Assembly: GCA_030536255.1 (NCBI GenBank)
Contig: JAUNQI010000011.1
Span: 23,813 to 83,627 of the forward strand
Direction: 5' to 3'
Length of the DNA: 59,815 nt
DNA from: Eubacteriales bacterium
GTDB lineage: Bacteria; Bacillota; Clostridia; Oscillospirales; Oscillospiraceae
Part shown: piece by piece, positions 48,162-56,562 of the stretch
Numbering within the stretch: position 1 is the stretch's first letter
Layout of the letters: every line of letters begins with the position of its first letter
The notes under the pieces: model-generated
What the model was told of the DNA's origin: nothing
The model's input: the letters and a program-made list of their open reading frames with translations, nothing else
The model's database searches: none
Program-made: the position numbers and the translations under genes

Positions 48162-49112
48162 TTATTTCAGATACTTTTCAATGATTCTGCAGATCAGCTG
48201 GAGATCCAGCGGGAGCTCCCTTGTCTCCTGCGTAACGATCAGCTTTCTTCCCGGGAAGAGTCCGCAGTATTCATACTTCCGGATGCGCCTGAGCGCGGCA
48301 GAAACATATTCCGGAGAATCCATCATCCCCATGTGCTCCCAGTAAAATTCTTCTTTCGTCCGGACATTCAGGACCGTGAAATCCGGGTGGAGTACCGTTC
48401 CGTCAAGAGAAACCGGGCACTCATATCTGTAAGGAATCCCCATCTGGGAAAGGGTATCCGCGATCAGACATTCGGATTTTGACCGGACGCGCTCCCCTTT
48501 CGAGGTGAAAAAGCTGCTGTCATCCTCCGGGTCGAATCCTCTTTCCGGATAGGAAACCGCGCTCCATGCCTCTGCATATTCGCTGTCGGTAACCGTAACA
48601 GGAGTAACCATCGAACTGCGGCTTTCCGGAAGAGATGAATAAAGGTCCTCTATTTTCCCGGGATTCACGCCGGAAAAATAGGAAAGAAGGTATTTCAGCT
48701 CAGACTCCGCATATTTTTTAACCTTGATGTCATATCCCTTCTGGGCAAGAGAAACCGCAACCGCTTCATTCTCTTTGTTCAGATACTTTTCCCCTGTCGG
48801 AAGCGTCTGATAATAATTCTCTCTGCCCCGGTAGCTTTTTACGGAAAGAGTTCCCTCCGGAGCATTGTTTATGCGTTCCTCCGTCCCCTGAATAATGGCC
48901 TGGAGCGCAAGCATTCTTTTTCTCATGATCTGGAGGATATCCAGCTCATAAAGGGAAAGGACTCTGCCCTGCGAATCCGTTACGGGCGGCTCCATGCTGT
49001 CTCCGTCTCCGTCGCTTCTGAAAGACGGAATCACAAAATCCTGAGCAGTGCTTTCTTCATTGACCAAGGTGTCGGGGTACAATTTTTCATCAGAGCTGTA
49101 ATCCAAGATCAT
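48162..49112 (-). CDS. Uncharacterised protein with PD-(D/E)XK-like C-terminal domain
   Basis: 316 residues; AAGGAG lies 6 nt before the ATG. Residues about 1-170 contain an Asp/Ser-rich start, then a helical coiled segment (LYELDILQIMRKRMLALQAIIQGTEERI). The C-terminal half has RSKSECLIADTLSQMGIPYRYECPV..HPDFTVLN..KEEFYWEHMGMMDSPEY: an Asp in PDF, then E in WEH, spaced as in the PD-(D/E)XK nuclease fold, although the usual Lys is His (ExH). No restriction partner or methylase is near. It lies between the giant-prepilin operon and pilB, with its own promoter, and could be unrelated to pili. A nuclease activity is inferred only from the fold pattern. Confidence 0.6.
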   Translation of the reverse strand: MILDYSSDEKLYPDTLVNEESTAQDFVIPSFRSDGDGDSMEPPVTDSQGRVLSLYELDILQIMRKRMLALQAIIQGTEERINNAPEGTLSVKSYRGRENYYQTLPTGEKYLNKENEAVAVSLAQKGYDIKVKKYAESELKYLLSYFSGVNPGKIEDLYSSLPESRSSMVTPVTVTDSEYAEAWSAVSYPERGFDPEDDSSFFTSKGERVRSKSECLIADTLSQMGIPYRYECPVSLDGTVLHPDFTVLNVRTKEEFYWEHMGMMDSPEYVSAALRRIRKYEYCGLFPGRKLIVTQETRELPLDLQLICRIIEKYLK

Positions 49113-49140
49113 TCATCTCCTTTTAAAATCTGATTTATTT

Positions 49141-49169
49141 ATTATACATGCAGCGTACTCAGTTGACAA
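49141..49169 (-). promoter_or_regulatory. Promoter of the PD-(D/E)XK-like gene
   Basis: TTGTCA (49164-49169), 17-nt spacer, TATAAT (49141-49146) on the minus strand, about 29 nt before the start codon at 49112. The stretch between this and the pilB promoter (49170-49384) has no other recognisable feature. Confidence 0.7.
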
Positions 49170-49384
49170 CAGAAAATCGTCTGTTTTTTCTGGAATTTAA
49201 TATTTCAGTCGACAATAACACTCTGTATTTACTTTTTTAGATTCGGTAATATTCCACATGTTTTGTGATTGACTTTGTAACTGCCGAATTTGATCAATTC
49301 ACAAACGGGAAGTCTCCATTTTTCGGCGCGAAAGCCGTTCGGAATCAGGTCTTCTTTTCTGTCTTCGTTTTGTAATTATTTTTC

Positions 49385-49412
49385 TTGATTATTGAGTAAA
49401 ACCTGTTATAAT
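49385..49412 (+). promoter_or_regulatory. Promoter of pilB-pilC
   Basis: TTGATT (49385-49390), 16-nt spacer, TATAAT (49407-49412) preceded by TG at the extended -10 position. It lies about 55 nt before the TTG start of pilB. Confidence 0.7.
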
Positions 49413-49473
49413 ACAGTATGGTATAATATCAATAGTTTTCTAAACGAACCCACCATGAAAGGGGCTGTGCGTT

Positions 49474-51171
49474 TTGGCATATAAAAGACTCGGAGACCTG
49501 CTTATTGCAGCAGGCCTGATAGACGAAGAACAGCTGGGAAAAGCGCTTGCACTGCAGAAAGAGAGCAAGGACCGTCTCGGTAATGTTCTGATCAGTTCGG
49601 GGATCATCACAGAGCAGCAGCTGATCGACGCTCTGGAGATCCAGCTTGGCGTTGATTTTATCGACCTGAGCAAAACGCCTCTTTCCCCGGAGCTTGCCCG
49701 CCTTGTTCCGAAGAATATAGCGAAAAAGCACAATATCATCCCTGTCAAGGTTGACAGAGAACAGATCTTCATCGCAATGAGCGATCCTCTGAACTTTATT
49801 GCCATAGAGGACGTTAAGCAGATCACCAAAAAACGCGTTGTTCCGATGATCTCCACGGAGGACGCCGTAGACAGAGCCATTACAGCGCTGTACGGCAATG
49901 AAGGCGCGGCAAGAGCCATGGAGGAAATGCGCCGCGAGGTCACCGGCAATGAGGATGTCTACGTGGACGAGAGCGTTCTCGGAACCGTCGTGGAATCCGA
50001 CACGAACGCAGCGCCTACGATCCGCCTCGTAAACAGCATTGTGGAACGCGCAGTAACCGAGCACGCCAGCGATATTCACCTGGAGCCGAGAGAAAATGAG
50101 ATGGCCGTCCGTATGAGGATCGACGGCGTACTCCGGAATATCATGACGATCCCGAGAGAGCTTCAGGGTTCCGTTATTTCCCGTCTGAAGGTCATGGGCG
50201 GCATGAACACCTCCGAGAGAAAGATTCCGCAGGATGGCCGTGCTAATGTAAGATCCAAGCAGAGCGACGTTGACCTGCGTATCTCCACTCTCCCAACGAT
50301 TTACGGCGAAAAGATGGTTATCCGTCTGCTCGACAAATCCACGCAGATCCTGTCAAAGCAGGGAATCGGACTTGACGAGAACAACCTCAAAAGATACAAC
50401 AAGCTTCTGCTGAATACAGCAGGTGTTATCCTGATCTCCGGTCCTACCGGCTCCGGTAAATCCTCCACGATGTCCACAATGGTACGTGAGCTGAACAAGG
50501 AAGAAGTCAATATCATCACGCTTGAAGACCCTGTGGAATATAATATCGACGGGGTAAATCAGGTACAGATCAACGAGAAGACCGGCATGACGTTTGCCAG
50601 CGGTCTGCGTTCCATTCTTCGTCAGGACCCGGACATCATCTCCGTCGGTGAGATCCGTGACGGTGAAACGGCTGAGATCGCCATGCGTTCCGCTATCACC
50701 GGCCATCTGGTGCTCTCCACCATCCATACCAGCGATTCCATTGCAACGCTTGACCGTCTACTGGATATCGGCGTGGAGCCTTATCTGACGACTTCCGCCC
50801 TGAAAGGCGTTATTGCCCAGAGACTTATGAGAAAGGTCTGCCCCAGCTGCAAAACGGCCTACACTCCTACAGCTGACGAGCTTGACCTAATCGGCATGGA
50901 ACCGCAGGAAGGGCTTACCTTCTATAAAGGCAAGGGCTGCCCGATCTGCTACCATACCGGGTACAAAGGCAGAACCGGCGTATTCGAGATCCTGACCATT
51001 AACCATGAGCTGCGCGGAAAGATCATGAAGCATGCGGACAGGGATGACATCCTTGAATCCGCGCTCAAGGACGGATTTGTTCCCCTTGCAGAGCGCTGCC
51101 GCCAGCTTGTTCTGGAGGGCGTAACCACCGCGGAGGAAGCGGCAAAGACGATCCATTCCACGGACGAGTAA
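49474..51171 (+). CDS. pilB: Type IV pilus extension ATPase PilB
   Basis: 565 residues. TTG start, with GAAAGGGG about 9 nt upstream (AYKRLGDLLIAAG next). An N-terminal MshEN/GSPII_E-N domain (residues about 1-140; PilB MshEN domains in other bacteria bind c-di-GMP, and RLGDLLIAAGLI..LGKALALQK fits the motif shape) precedes the GspE/PulE ATPase: Walker A GPTGSGKSST (about 323-332), Asp box DPVEYNIDGVNQVQ, Walker B DIISVGEIRDGETAEIA (about 387-403), His box HLVLSTIHT. A zinc tetra-Cys site (CPSC..CPIC, about 456-492) is present. It powers pilin polymerisation with PilC. Its MshEN domain makes c-di-GMP control conceivable. Confidence 0.95.
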   Translation: MAYKRLGDLLIAAGLIDEEQLGKALALQKESKDRLGNVLISSGIITEQQLIDALEIQLGVDFIDLSKTPLSPELARLVPKNIAKKHNIIPVKVDREQIFIAMSDPLNFIAIEDVKQITKKRVVPMISTEDAVDRAITALYGNEGAARAMEEMRREVTGNEDVYVDESVLGTVVESDTNAAPTIRLVNSIVERAVTEHASDIHLEPRENEMAVRMRIDGVLRNIMTIPRELQGSVISRLKVMGGMNTSERKIPQDGRANVRSKQSDVDLRISTLPTIYGEKMVIRLLDKSTQILSKQGIGLDENNLKRYNKLLLNTAGVILISGPTGSGKSSTMSTMVRELNKEEVNIITLEDPVEYNIDGVNQVQINEKTGMTFASGLRSILRQDPDIISVGEIRDGETAEIAMRSAITGHLVLSTIHTSDSIATLDRLLDIGVEPYLTTSALKGVIAQRLMRKVCPSCKTAYTPTADELDLIGMEPQEGLTFYKGKGCPICYHTGYKGRTGVFEILTINHELRGKIMKHADRDDILESALKDGFVPLAERCRQLVLEGVTTAEEAAKTIHSTDE

Positions 51172-51199
51172 AAAAGAATTGACAGAAGGAGTTCACGGC

Positions 51200-52411
51200 A
51201 TGAATTCATTTAAATATCTTGCCGAAACAAAAAGCGGAGAAAAAGTCCGCGGCGTAGTTGAAGCGTACGACGAGTTCGAAGCCGTAGCGCAGATCAAAGA
51301 CCAGAAAATGACCGTGCTGAGGATCGAACAGGTCGAAGAGGGCGAAAAGAACTGGAATATCGACCTCAATGAGCCTACCTCGATCAGCGAAAAACTGCTT
51401 TCGCTCACGGCATCCCAGTTTGCCATTCTACTGAGAGCCGGACTCCCGGCTTCCAGAACCGTGCAGATCATTGCAGCGCAGACCACGGACAAATACATGA
51501 AGAAAATTCTGGAGGAGGTCGCCGAGGACGTTACCGCCGGCTACAGCCTCTCGTCGAGTTTAGAGAGCAGAGGAAAAAAGATTCCCGTAACCTTTATCGA
51601 GACCGTCCGGGCAGGCGAAGAATCCGGTACCCTTGAAGAAAGCTTTGCCAAACTCTCCAAATATTATGAGAAATCCTACAAGCTGCACGCAAAGGTAAAG
51701 AGCGCGCTGACATATCCGGCGTTCCTTATAGTATTGGCCGTTATCGTTATCGCAATCGTTGTCAACGTCACCGTACCGGTAGTTTCCGAAGTAATCTACA
51801 GTGCCGGCGGAGATCTCCCCGGTCCCACAAAGATTCTGCTTGGAATGTACAACTTCTTCCGGAAATGGTGGCCGCTGGTGGTCGGACTCATTGCGGCCCT
51901 GATTATCGCCATCAAGCTCTATCAGCGCTCGGAAGAAGGAAAGATGAAGATGGCGGAGCTGGCTATGAAGCTGCCGGTAATCGGCAATATCAACGTAATG
52001 AACGCTGCCTCCCAGTTTGCCAATACAATGACGACCCTGCTTACAGCCGGTCTGCCTACTACAAGAGCATTGACGATCACCGGCAAAGTCGTGGACAACT
52101 TCGCCTTCGGAGCTTCCCTCGACAGAGCCGTCTCTGGGCTGGAAGAAGGCAAGGCGCTTGGCGATGTGCTCGGCGACAATGAATTTCTCCCTCCGCTGCT
52201 TATTGAGATGACAGCCGTCGGCGAACAGTCCGGTTCTCTGGACGATACGCTCACGACGATCGGCGCCTACTACGACAGCGAAGTCGAACAGGCCACAGCG
52301 AAAGCCCTCGGCATGCTGGAGCCGGCAATTACGATCGTTATGGGCGTTGTGATCGGCTTCATTGTTCTGGCGCTGTACATGCCGATGTTTACGATGTACA
52401 ATTCCATGTGA
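51200..52411 (+). CDS. pilC: Type IV pilus inner-membrane platform protein PilC
   Basis: 403 residues from the ATG at 51200 (MNSFKYLAET), with AGAAGGAG 8 nt upstream; the longer frame from 51179 lacks a site. Two GspF/T2SSF domains are repeated: SLTASQFAILLRAGLPASRTVQIIA (residues about 65-190) and NVMNAASQFANTMTTLLTAGLPTTRAL (about 260-390), with the paired GEESGTLEES and GEQSGSLDDT motifs that are diagnostic for GspF. Three membrane helices (about 165-190, 215-235, 372-395). It anchors the PilB ATPase and transfers pilins into the fibre. It begins 29 nt after pilB. Confidence 0.95.
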   Translation: MNSFKYLAETKSGEKVRGVVEAYDEFEAVAQIKDQKMTVLRIEQVEEGEKNWNIDLNEPTSISEKLLSLTASQFAILLRAGLPASRTVQIIAAQTTDKYMKKILEEVAEDVTAGYSLSSSLESRGKKIPVTFIETVRAGEESGTLEESFAKLSKYYEKSYKLHAKVKSALTYPAFLIVLAVIVIAIVVNVTVPVVSEVIYSAGGDLPGPTKILLGMYNFFRKWWPLVVGLIAALIIAIKLYQRSEEGKMKMAELAMKLPVIGNINVMNAASQFANTMTTLLTAGLPTTRALTITGKVVDNFAFGASLDRAVSGLEEGKALGDVLGDNEFLPPLLIEMTAVGEQSGSLDDTLTTIGAYYDSEVEQATAKALGMLEPAITIVMGVVIGFIVLALYMPMFTMYNSM

Positions 52412-52484
52412 TCACCGTATCTTGAGAAAGGTGCTTTCCCGATTTATACCACTGAAGAAATTTTGTGCAAATCTAAAAAAACTC

Positions 52485-52513
52485 TTGAAAAACTGTTACT
52501 GGTTTGTTATACT
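52485..52513 (+). promoter_or_regulatory. Promoter of the major pilin gene
   Basis: TTGAAA (52485-52490), 17-nt spacer, TATACT (52508-52513), just after pilC. The pilin therefore has its own strong promoter, with a roughly 60-nt leader and AGGAGG near the ATG at 52581. No c-di-GMP riboswitch core is visible in this leader, unlike the arrangement known in some clostridia. Confidence 0.65.
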
Positions 52514-52580
52514 TGCGTCAATACAGGGACAAAATGATTAGGTCTCATGTATCAATAAAAAAATTAGGAGGATATTCGAT

Positions 52581-52919
52581 ATGAAGAAATCCAAAGGCTT
52601 TACCCTCGCAGAGCTCCTGATCGTTGTTGCGATCATCGCAGTCCTTGTTGCTATTGCAATTCCTGTTTTTACTTCTCAGTTAGTTAAAGCAAGAGAAGCA
52701 GCTGATGAAGCAAATGTCAGATCTTACTATGCAGAGTGTGTAGTCGATGTATTAGGTGGAGAAGACGACGCAGCATATCCTGACGCATATGATGGAGCAA
52801 CATTGAATTATGAAGATAAGCTCACTTGGGAAGTTGATGATGACGGAGCTTTAACAGTTACTTATTCTGCAACGAAGATTCCCGTTCTTGAGCTTACAGG
52901 CGATCCAATTACTGATTGA
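52581..52919 (+). CDS. pilA: Major type IV pilin
   Basis: 112 residues with AGGAGGATATTCGAT just before the ATG. Short leader MKKSKG, then FTLAELLIVVAIIAVLVAIAIPVFTSQLVKAREAADEANVRSYYAE: Gly -1, Phe +1, Glu +5, and an unbroken helix. The head is very small (about 60 residues), acidic, with no Cys pair. Separate promoter, strong ribosome site, distinct AT-rich codon use and a terminator right behind suggest it is the abundant shaft subunit. It should be processed by PilD (23700) and assembled by PilB/PilC; the giant prepilin shares its N-terminal motif. Confidence 0.9.
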   Translation: MKKSKGFTLAELLIVVAIIAVLVAIAIPVFTSQLVKAREAADEANVRSYYAECVVDVLGGEDDAAYPDAYDGATLNYEDKLTWEVDDDGALTVTYSATKIPVLELTGDPITD

Positions 52920-52956
52920 TTATAATCTTCTTTGTGATAATATAATCTAACTGGTT

Positions 52957-52987
52957 AAGAGTCTCACTAAAAGTGAGACTCTTTTCT
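52957..52987 (+). terminator. Terminator of the major pilin gene
   Basis: AAGAGTCTCAC pairs with GTGAGACTCTT (11 bp, loop TAAAA), followed by TTTCT. It lies about 37 nt after the stop at 52919. Confidence 0.85.
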
Positions 52988-53076
52988 ATATACTAGATCC
53001 ATAATAAATCTGAAATACCAATAATACTACAACTTAACAAAGCTCAAACAATAGAAATCCAAATAAGAAATATATA

Positions 53077-53103
53077 GGGGCATGATATCAGCTATCATGC
53101 CCC
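53077..53103 (-). terminator. Terminator of hpf
   Basis: GGGGCATGATA pairs with TATCATGCCCC (11 bp, loop of 5), followed on the minus strand by TATATATTTCTTATTT, 50 nt after the hpf stop. Confidence 0.75.
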
Positions 53104-53153
53104 GAACCTATTCTACAAATCTATTTATTATATACTTCTTTTCTTTTTCAGTT

Positions 53154-53702
53154 TTACGCGTTCGCGTTATCCTCATCGCAGATCAGGCCGTAGCCGCCTT
53201 CCTTACGCTTATAGACAACGGACATAGCGTCATTCTCTTCCATGTTCTTGAACACAAAGAATTCATGGTCAAGCAGATTCATCTGCAGGATGGCTTCCTC
53301 CGGAGACATCGGCTTAATGGAGAAGCGCTTGCTGCGGATGATGCTGAATTCCTCGTCATTGTCCTCTTCAACCGGAGCAGCGGGAGCTGCGCTCTGATCA
53401 AAGGCACCCTCTCTGAGCTTTTTGCGCAGACGGGTCTTATTTCTGCGGATCTGGCGCTCGATAGCGGCAACACCAGAGTCCACGCTGGCGTACATATCAT
53501 TGGTCAGCTCACTGGCACGGTAGTACATACCATTATTATGAATGGTAATTTCAGCGAGGAACTTGCCGCGCTCAATGCTGAACGTCACATATGCGTCCGC
53601 ATCGGATTTAAAAAACTTGTCCAGCTTGCTGATCTTCTTCTGAGAATACTCACGAAGCTCTTCGGAAGCGGGCATTTTCTTTTCTGTAAAAGTAAAAGTC
53701 AT
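53154..53702 (-). CDS. hpf: Ribosome hibernation promoting factor, long form
   Basis: 182 residues; AAAGGAG is 7 nt from the ATG. The N-terminal S30AE domain (residues about 1-98) shows KKISKLDKFFKSDADAYVTFSIERGKFLAEITIHNNG and the basic helix IERQIRRNKTRLRKKL that contacts 16S rRNA. A flexible Ala/Pro/Glu linker leads to the C-terminal dimerisation domain (RSKRFSIKPMSPEEAILQMNLLDHEFFVFKN). The long form makes 100S ribosome dimers in stationary phase. The promoter upstream (53808-53813) is an extended -10. Confidence 0.95.
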   Translation of the reverse strand: MTFTFTEKKMPASEELREYSQKKISKLDKFFKSDADAYVTFSIERGKFLAEITIHNNGMYYRASELTNDMYASVDSGVAAIERQIRRNKTRLRKKLREGAFDQSAAPAAPVEEDNDEEFSIIRSKRFSIKPMSPEEAILQMNLLDHEFFVFKNMEENDAMSVVYKRKEGGYGLICDEDNANA

Positions 53703-53807
53703 AATGATTCTCCTTTCCTTATGAGGGAGCGAAGCTCCCGGTTAATGACTGATCCTATACATTTTCCGGACCGGGAATCATCCCGCATCCGGTTTTTTCT
53801 GTTTTTA

Positions 53808-53816
53808 TTATACCAC
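53808..53816 (-). promoter_or_regulatory. Extended -10 promoter of hpf
   Basis: TGGTATAAT on the minus strand: TATAAT at 53808-53813 with TG at the extended position. No convincing -35. It lies about 106 nt before the hpf start. Confidence 0.5.
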
Positions 53817-53863
53817 AGGATCCGGTAAAAAACAGTATTTTTTTATGAACAAACAGCCGGACC

Positions 53864-55615
53864 TCATCGGAAAACGATCGAGCAGTTCGGGAGATTCCTG
53901 TTCAGCTCATAGATCTGCTCATCGGTCAGCGGATTGCCGCCGAGATACAGCTCGCGTAGGCTGTCCATTCCGTACAGCGGGGTGATATTGGTTATCACAT
54001 TATCCGAAAGATTCAGCGTAACAAGATTTCGGAGGCAGGAGATCGCAGTAATATCCGAAATATAGTTCGCGCTCAGGTCCAGATACGTCAGCGTACGCCA
54101 GCTCTCGGTATACTGGAAGTGATAGATATTCGTCAGATTATTCGCCGCCAGACGAAGGGACTGCAGAGAGCCGAGCTGCATCAGGAAGGAGAGATCACTG
54201 ATTCCCTGTCCCGTAAGATCCATCTCCGTGGTATTTTTATCCACCGTACTGCCGAATGCCTGAATGGAATAGACAAGATCCGAATGCCGGATCCGGCAGG
54301 ACGGGATCAGACGCTGCAGTTCATCTACATTTTCACCGGTCAGAGAAGGATTGTTCTCAATATTCAGAGAAACGAGTCGGGAAAGATAAAGAAAATACTG
54401 GATATCCCCCGCCTGCATGCCGGTATTCGTCAGGTCAAGGGTCATCAGATTCTTGAGTTTCCGGATCCCCGAAAAATCCGAGATCGGATTATTGGAAAGA
54501 TCCAGCTCAAGAAGAGAGGTATTGGAACCGAGAGAAACCGTTGAATAAATACTGTTCGACGCAGCGGAAAGATACTTGATTGAAGTAAGACCCATCAGCG
54601 GCCGCAGGTCGGTAACACTGTTGGAGGAGATATTCAGAGAATTCAGATTCGGCAGATCCATCAGCGGGCTGATATCGCTGATGGCGTTTCCGCAGAGATT
54701 CAGCTTCATCAGCTTTCTGCATCGGGACAGAACAGATATATCCGTGATCCCGCGATAGCTGAGATCCAACTCCGTAACGTCTTCCTCAAACGTCAGACCG
54801 CCGAGCGCAAGAACGCCGGAATTCTCTACCGTTTCCGCTCCGTTGATCGCGCAGTTCGGAAGAGCGTTTGAAAGCTCGGTCAGCGCCTCTCTCGTAATCT
54901 GAATGCCCTTAATACTGAGAGAGGTAAGAGACTGGAGATAATAAAGCGGCGTCAGATCCGTTATGGGATTATTATCCAGATACAGCGTTCTCAGCCCGGT
55001 AAGAGAGGCCAGAGAAGATATATCCGTGACACGATTGTTGTTCAGATTCAGCGAGGTAAGACCGGCCAGAGAAGACAGCTGCGAGACATCCGAAACCGCG
55101 TTATCCGCAAGAGAGAGACTGCTGAGGGCATACATCCCTGCGATTTCCGGAAGGATCTCATTTCCGATTCCTTTTCCGTCAAGCACAAGAGAGGTGTCAT
55201 TCACGCCGTGGCTCTCCCCTGCCACCGTAATCTTTCCGGCATCCTGCTGCTTCCTTTTTGTTTCCTCTATCGAGGCGATCTTATTGGTAACAGCTGCACT
55301 CGTTGAGCTCATGCTGCGAAGAGACAGGACTGCCCGGTCGTAATTTCCCTGCGCCTCATAACACTGCGCCATCATCAGAAGGCACTCGTCGGTTGCATCG
55401 ATCTGCGCAGCCTTTCTCAGAGAGGCCAGTGCATTGTCATAGTCTCCGGACAGAGTACCCTCGCGGGCAGCAGACATATACCGGTCATAGGCGCGGCTGT
55501 CGGAAATGTCTCTGATCAGAAACGAGAGACCGAGAATGACCGCCGCCGCCATAATGGCGAGTACCAGAACAACAGAGCTTCCGCGTATTGACTTTTTTCC
55601 TCTTCTCTCCCTCAT
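53864..55615 (-). CDS. Membrane-anchored TPR-LRR protein
   Basis: 583 residues. A signal-anchor helix (SSVVLVLAIMAAAVILGLSFLI, residues about 12-33), a TPR-like pair (YMSAAREGTLSGDYDNALASLRKAAQIDATDECLLMMAQCYEAQGNYDRAVLSL, about 46-100), a short linker, then about 14 leucine-rich repeats of the 22-residue internalin type (LTSLNLNNNRVTDISSLASL; LRTLYLDNNPITDLTPLYYL) in two blocks split by non-LRR loops with NAINGAE and PSCRIRHSD. The fold is an extracytoplasmic solenoid for protein binding. The start ATG overlaps the stop of the previous gene by ATGA, so the two are coupled. Not an enzyme; partner unknown. No LPXTG, so it is held by the N-terminal helix. Confidence 0.8.
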   Translation of the reverse strand: MRERRGKKSIRGSSVVLVLAIMAAAVILGLSFLIRDISDSRAYDRYMSAAREGTLSGDYDNALASLRKAAQIDATDECLLMMAQCYEAQGNYDRAVLSLRSMSSTSAAVTNKIASIEETKRKQQDAGKITVAGESHGVNDTSLVLDGKGIGNEILPEIAGMYALSSLSLADNAVSDVSQLSSLAGLTSLNLNNNRVTDISSLASLTGLRTLYLDNNPITDLTPLYYLQSLTSLSIKGIQITREALTELSNALPNCAINGAETVENSGVLALGGLTFEEDVTELDLSYRGITDISVLSRCRKLMKLNLCGNAISDISPLMDLPNLNSLNISSNSVTDLRPLMGLTSIKYLSAASNSIYSTVSLGSNTSLLELDLSNNPISDFSGIRKLKNLMTLDLTNTGMQAGDIQYFLYLSRLVSLNIENNPSLTGENVDELQRLIPSCRIRHSDLVYSIQAFGSTVDKNTTEMDLTGQGISDLSFLMQLGSLQSLRLAANNLTNIYHFQYTESWRTLTYLDLSANYISDITAISCLRNLVTLNLSDNVITNITPLYGMDSLRELYLGGNPLTDEQIYELNRNLPNCSIVFR

Positions 55616-56508
55616 TCTTCCTGTGCGGCAGAAGCGGAGCCCTCATTAGGATCCGGCTGGGGATCAAGCGTCAGCGTTGCGGTGTACGGTGTGTCAAAAA
55701 ACGATTCATCAAAAACGGGCTTATCTTCCAGACTCTCTTCCTGCTTCAGGGATTCAGGCTGCGGAGCAGCCGGAGTCTCTGGAACCGACACAGGTTCCTG
55801 TTTAACCTCAGACGTCTCTGCTCCGGCGGTATTCTGCTCCGGCTTTTTCTTTTTCTTTGAAAACAGACGGGCAAACAGCCCCTTCTTTTTCGCTTTCTCT
55901 TTCTTTTCCGCCGGCTTGTCAGCTTTCTCCGCAGCAACCGCCTGGAAAGCAAAGGCAGCAAAAATCAGACCGAGAACGATGAAAAGAATGCTGAGCTCAT
56001 TCATCACAGAGGAGAAGGAAAGACTCTCTCCCCCATTCATAATGGCAGGATAATCTTCAAATATTACATGATAGACCGAGCCCAGGATGAAGATCGGGAT
56101 CAGCGCCCATTTCAGAACGGGAAACCGGAGAACCGAGCAGGAATACAGCATCAGCACCAGCAGATAGACACAGATATGGATCGCTACCGACCATTCTCCC
56201 GCTTTCCTGGCAAGGATATTATCCAGGGAAAAACTCCGGAGGATAAAAAACAGAATGCCGATCATCAGCGGGATGATTGAAAGCCAGAAATGATTTTTCC
56301 CGAACAGGACGATGCACAGGATCATCAGAGCACAGAATGTAAGAGGGAGCACGAGCTCCGAGAAGAGAGAATATTTATTCGTCAGAAGATCCCCGGCATG
56401 CTGAATGATCCCGAGACATCTGAAAACAACTGCCAGCGCAAAGAAAATGATCGCGTTTCTTCCGCTTCCGCTGTTTCTGTCAACCGTAACTCCGGTATTT
56501 CCTTTCAT
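55612..56508 (-). CDS. Polytopic membrane protein with basic and acidic C-terminal tail
   Basis: 298 residues from the ATG at 56506-56508 (MKGNTGVTVD); GGAGGT lies 7 nt upstream, and a GTG at 56514 is too close to that site. About six membrane helices (residues about 18-200) are followed by a Lys-rich stretch (EKADKPAEKKEKAKKKGLFARLFSKKKKK) and a disordered Pro/Glu tail (PETPAAPQPESLKQEESLED). No enzyme motif seen and family not recognised. It overlaps by four bases with the downstream TPR-LRR gene, so the two proteins probably act together at the membrane. Confidence 0.65.
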   Translation of the reverse strand: MKGNTGVTVDRNSGSGRNAIIFFALAVVFRCLGIIQHAGDLLTNKYSLFSELVLPLTFCALMILCIVLFGKNHFWLSIIPLMIGILFFILRSFSLDNILARKAGEWSVAIHICVYLLVLMLYSCSVLRFPVLKWALIPIFILGSVYHVIFEDYPAIMNGGESLSFSSVMNELSILFIVLGLIFAAFAFQAVAAEKADKPAEKKEKAKKKGLFARLFSKKKKKPEQNTAGAETSEVKQEPVSVPETPAAPQPESLKQEESLEDKPVFDESFFDTPYTATLTLDPQPDPNEGSASAAQEE

Positions 56509-56562
56509 AATCACACCTCCGGTTCATAACTCAATCTATTGTTAAACTTTTCTTTAAGGAAT

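Noticed and set aside
49281..49300. FNR-type box between the PD-(D/E)XK-like gene and pilB
   Set aside because: GAATTTGATCAATTC contains a small palindrome but lacks the TTGATNNNNATCAA spacing and is far from both promoters.
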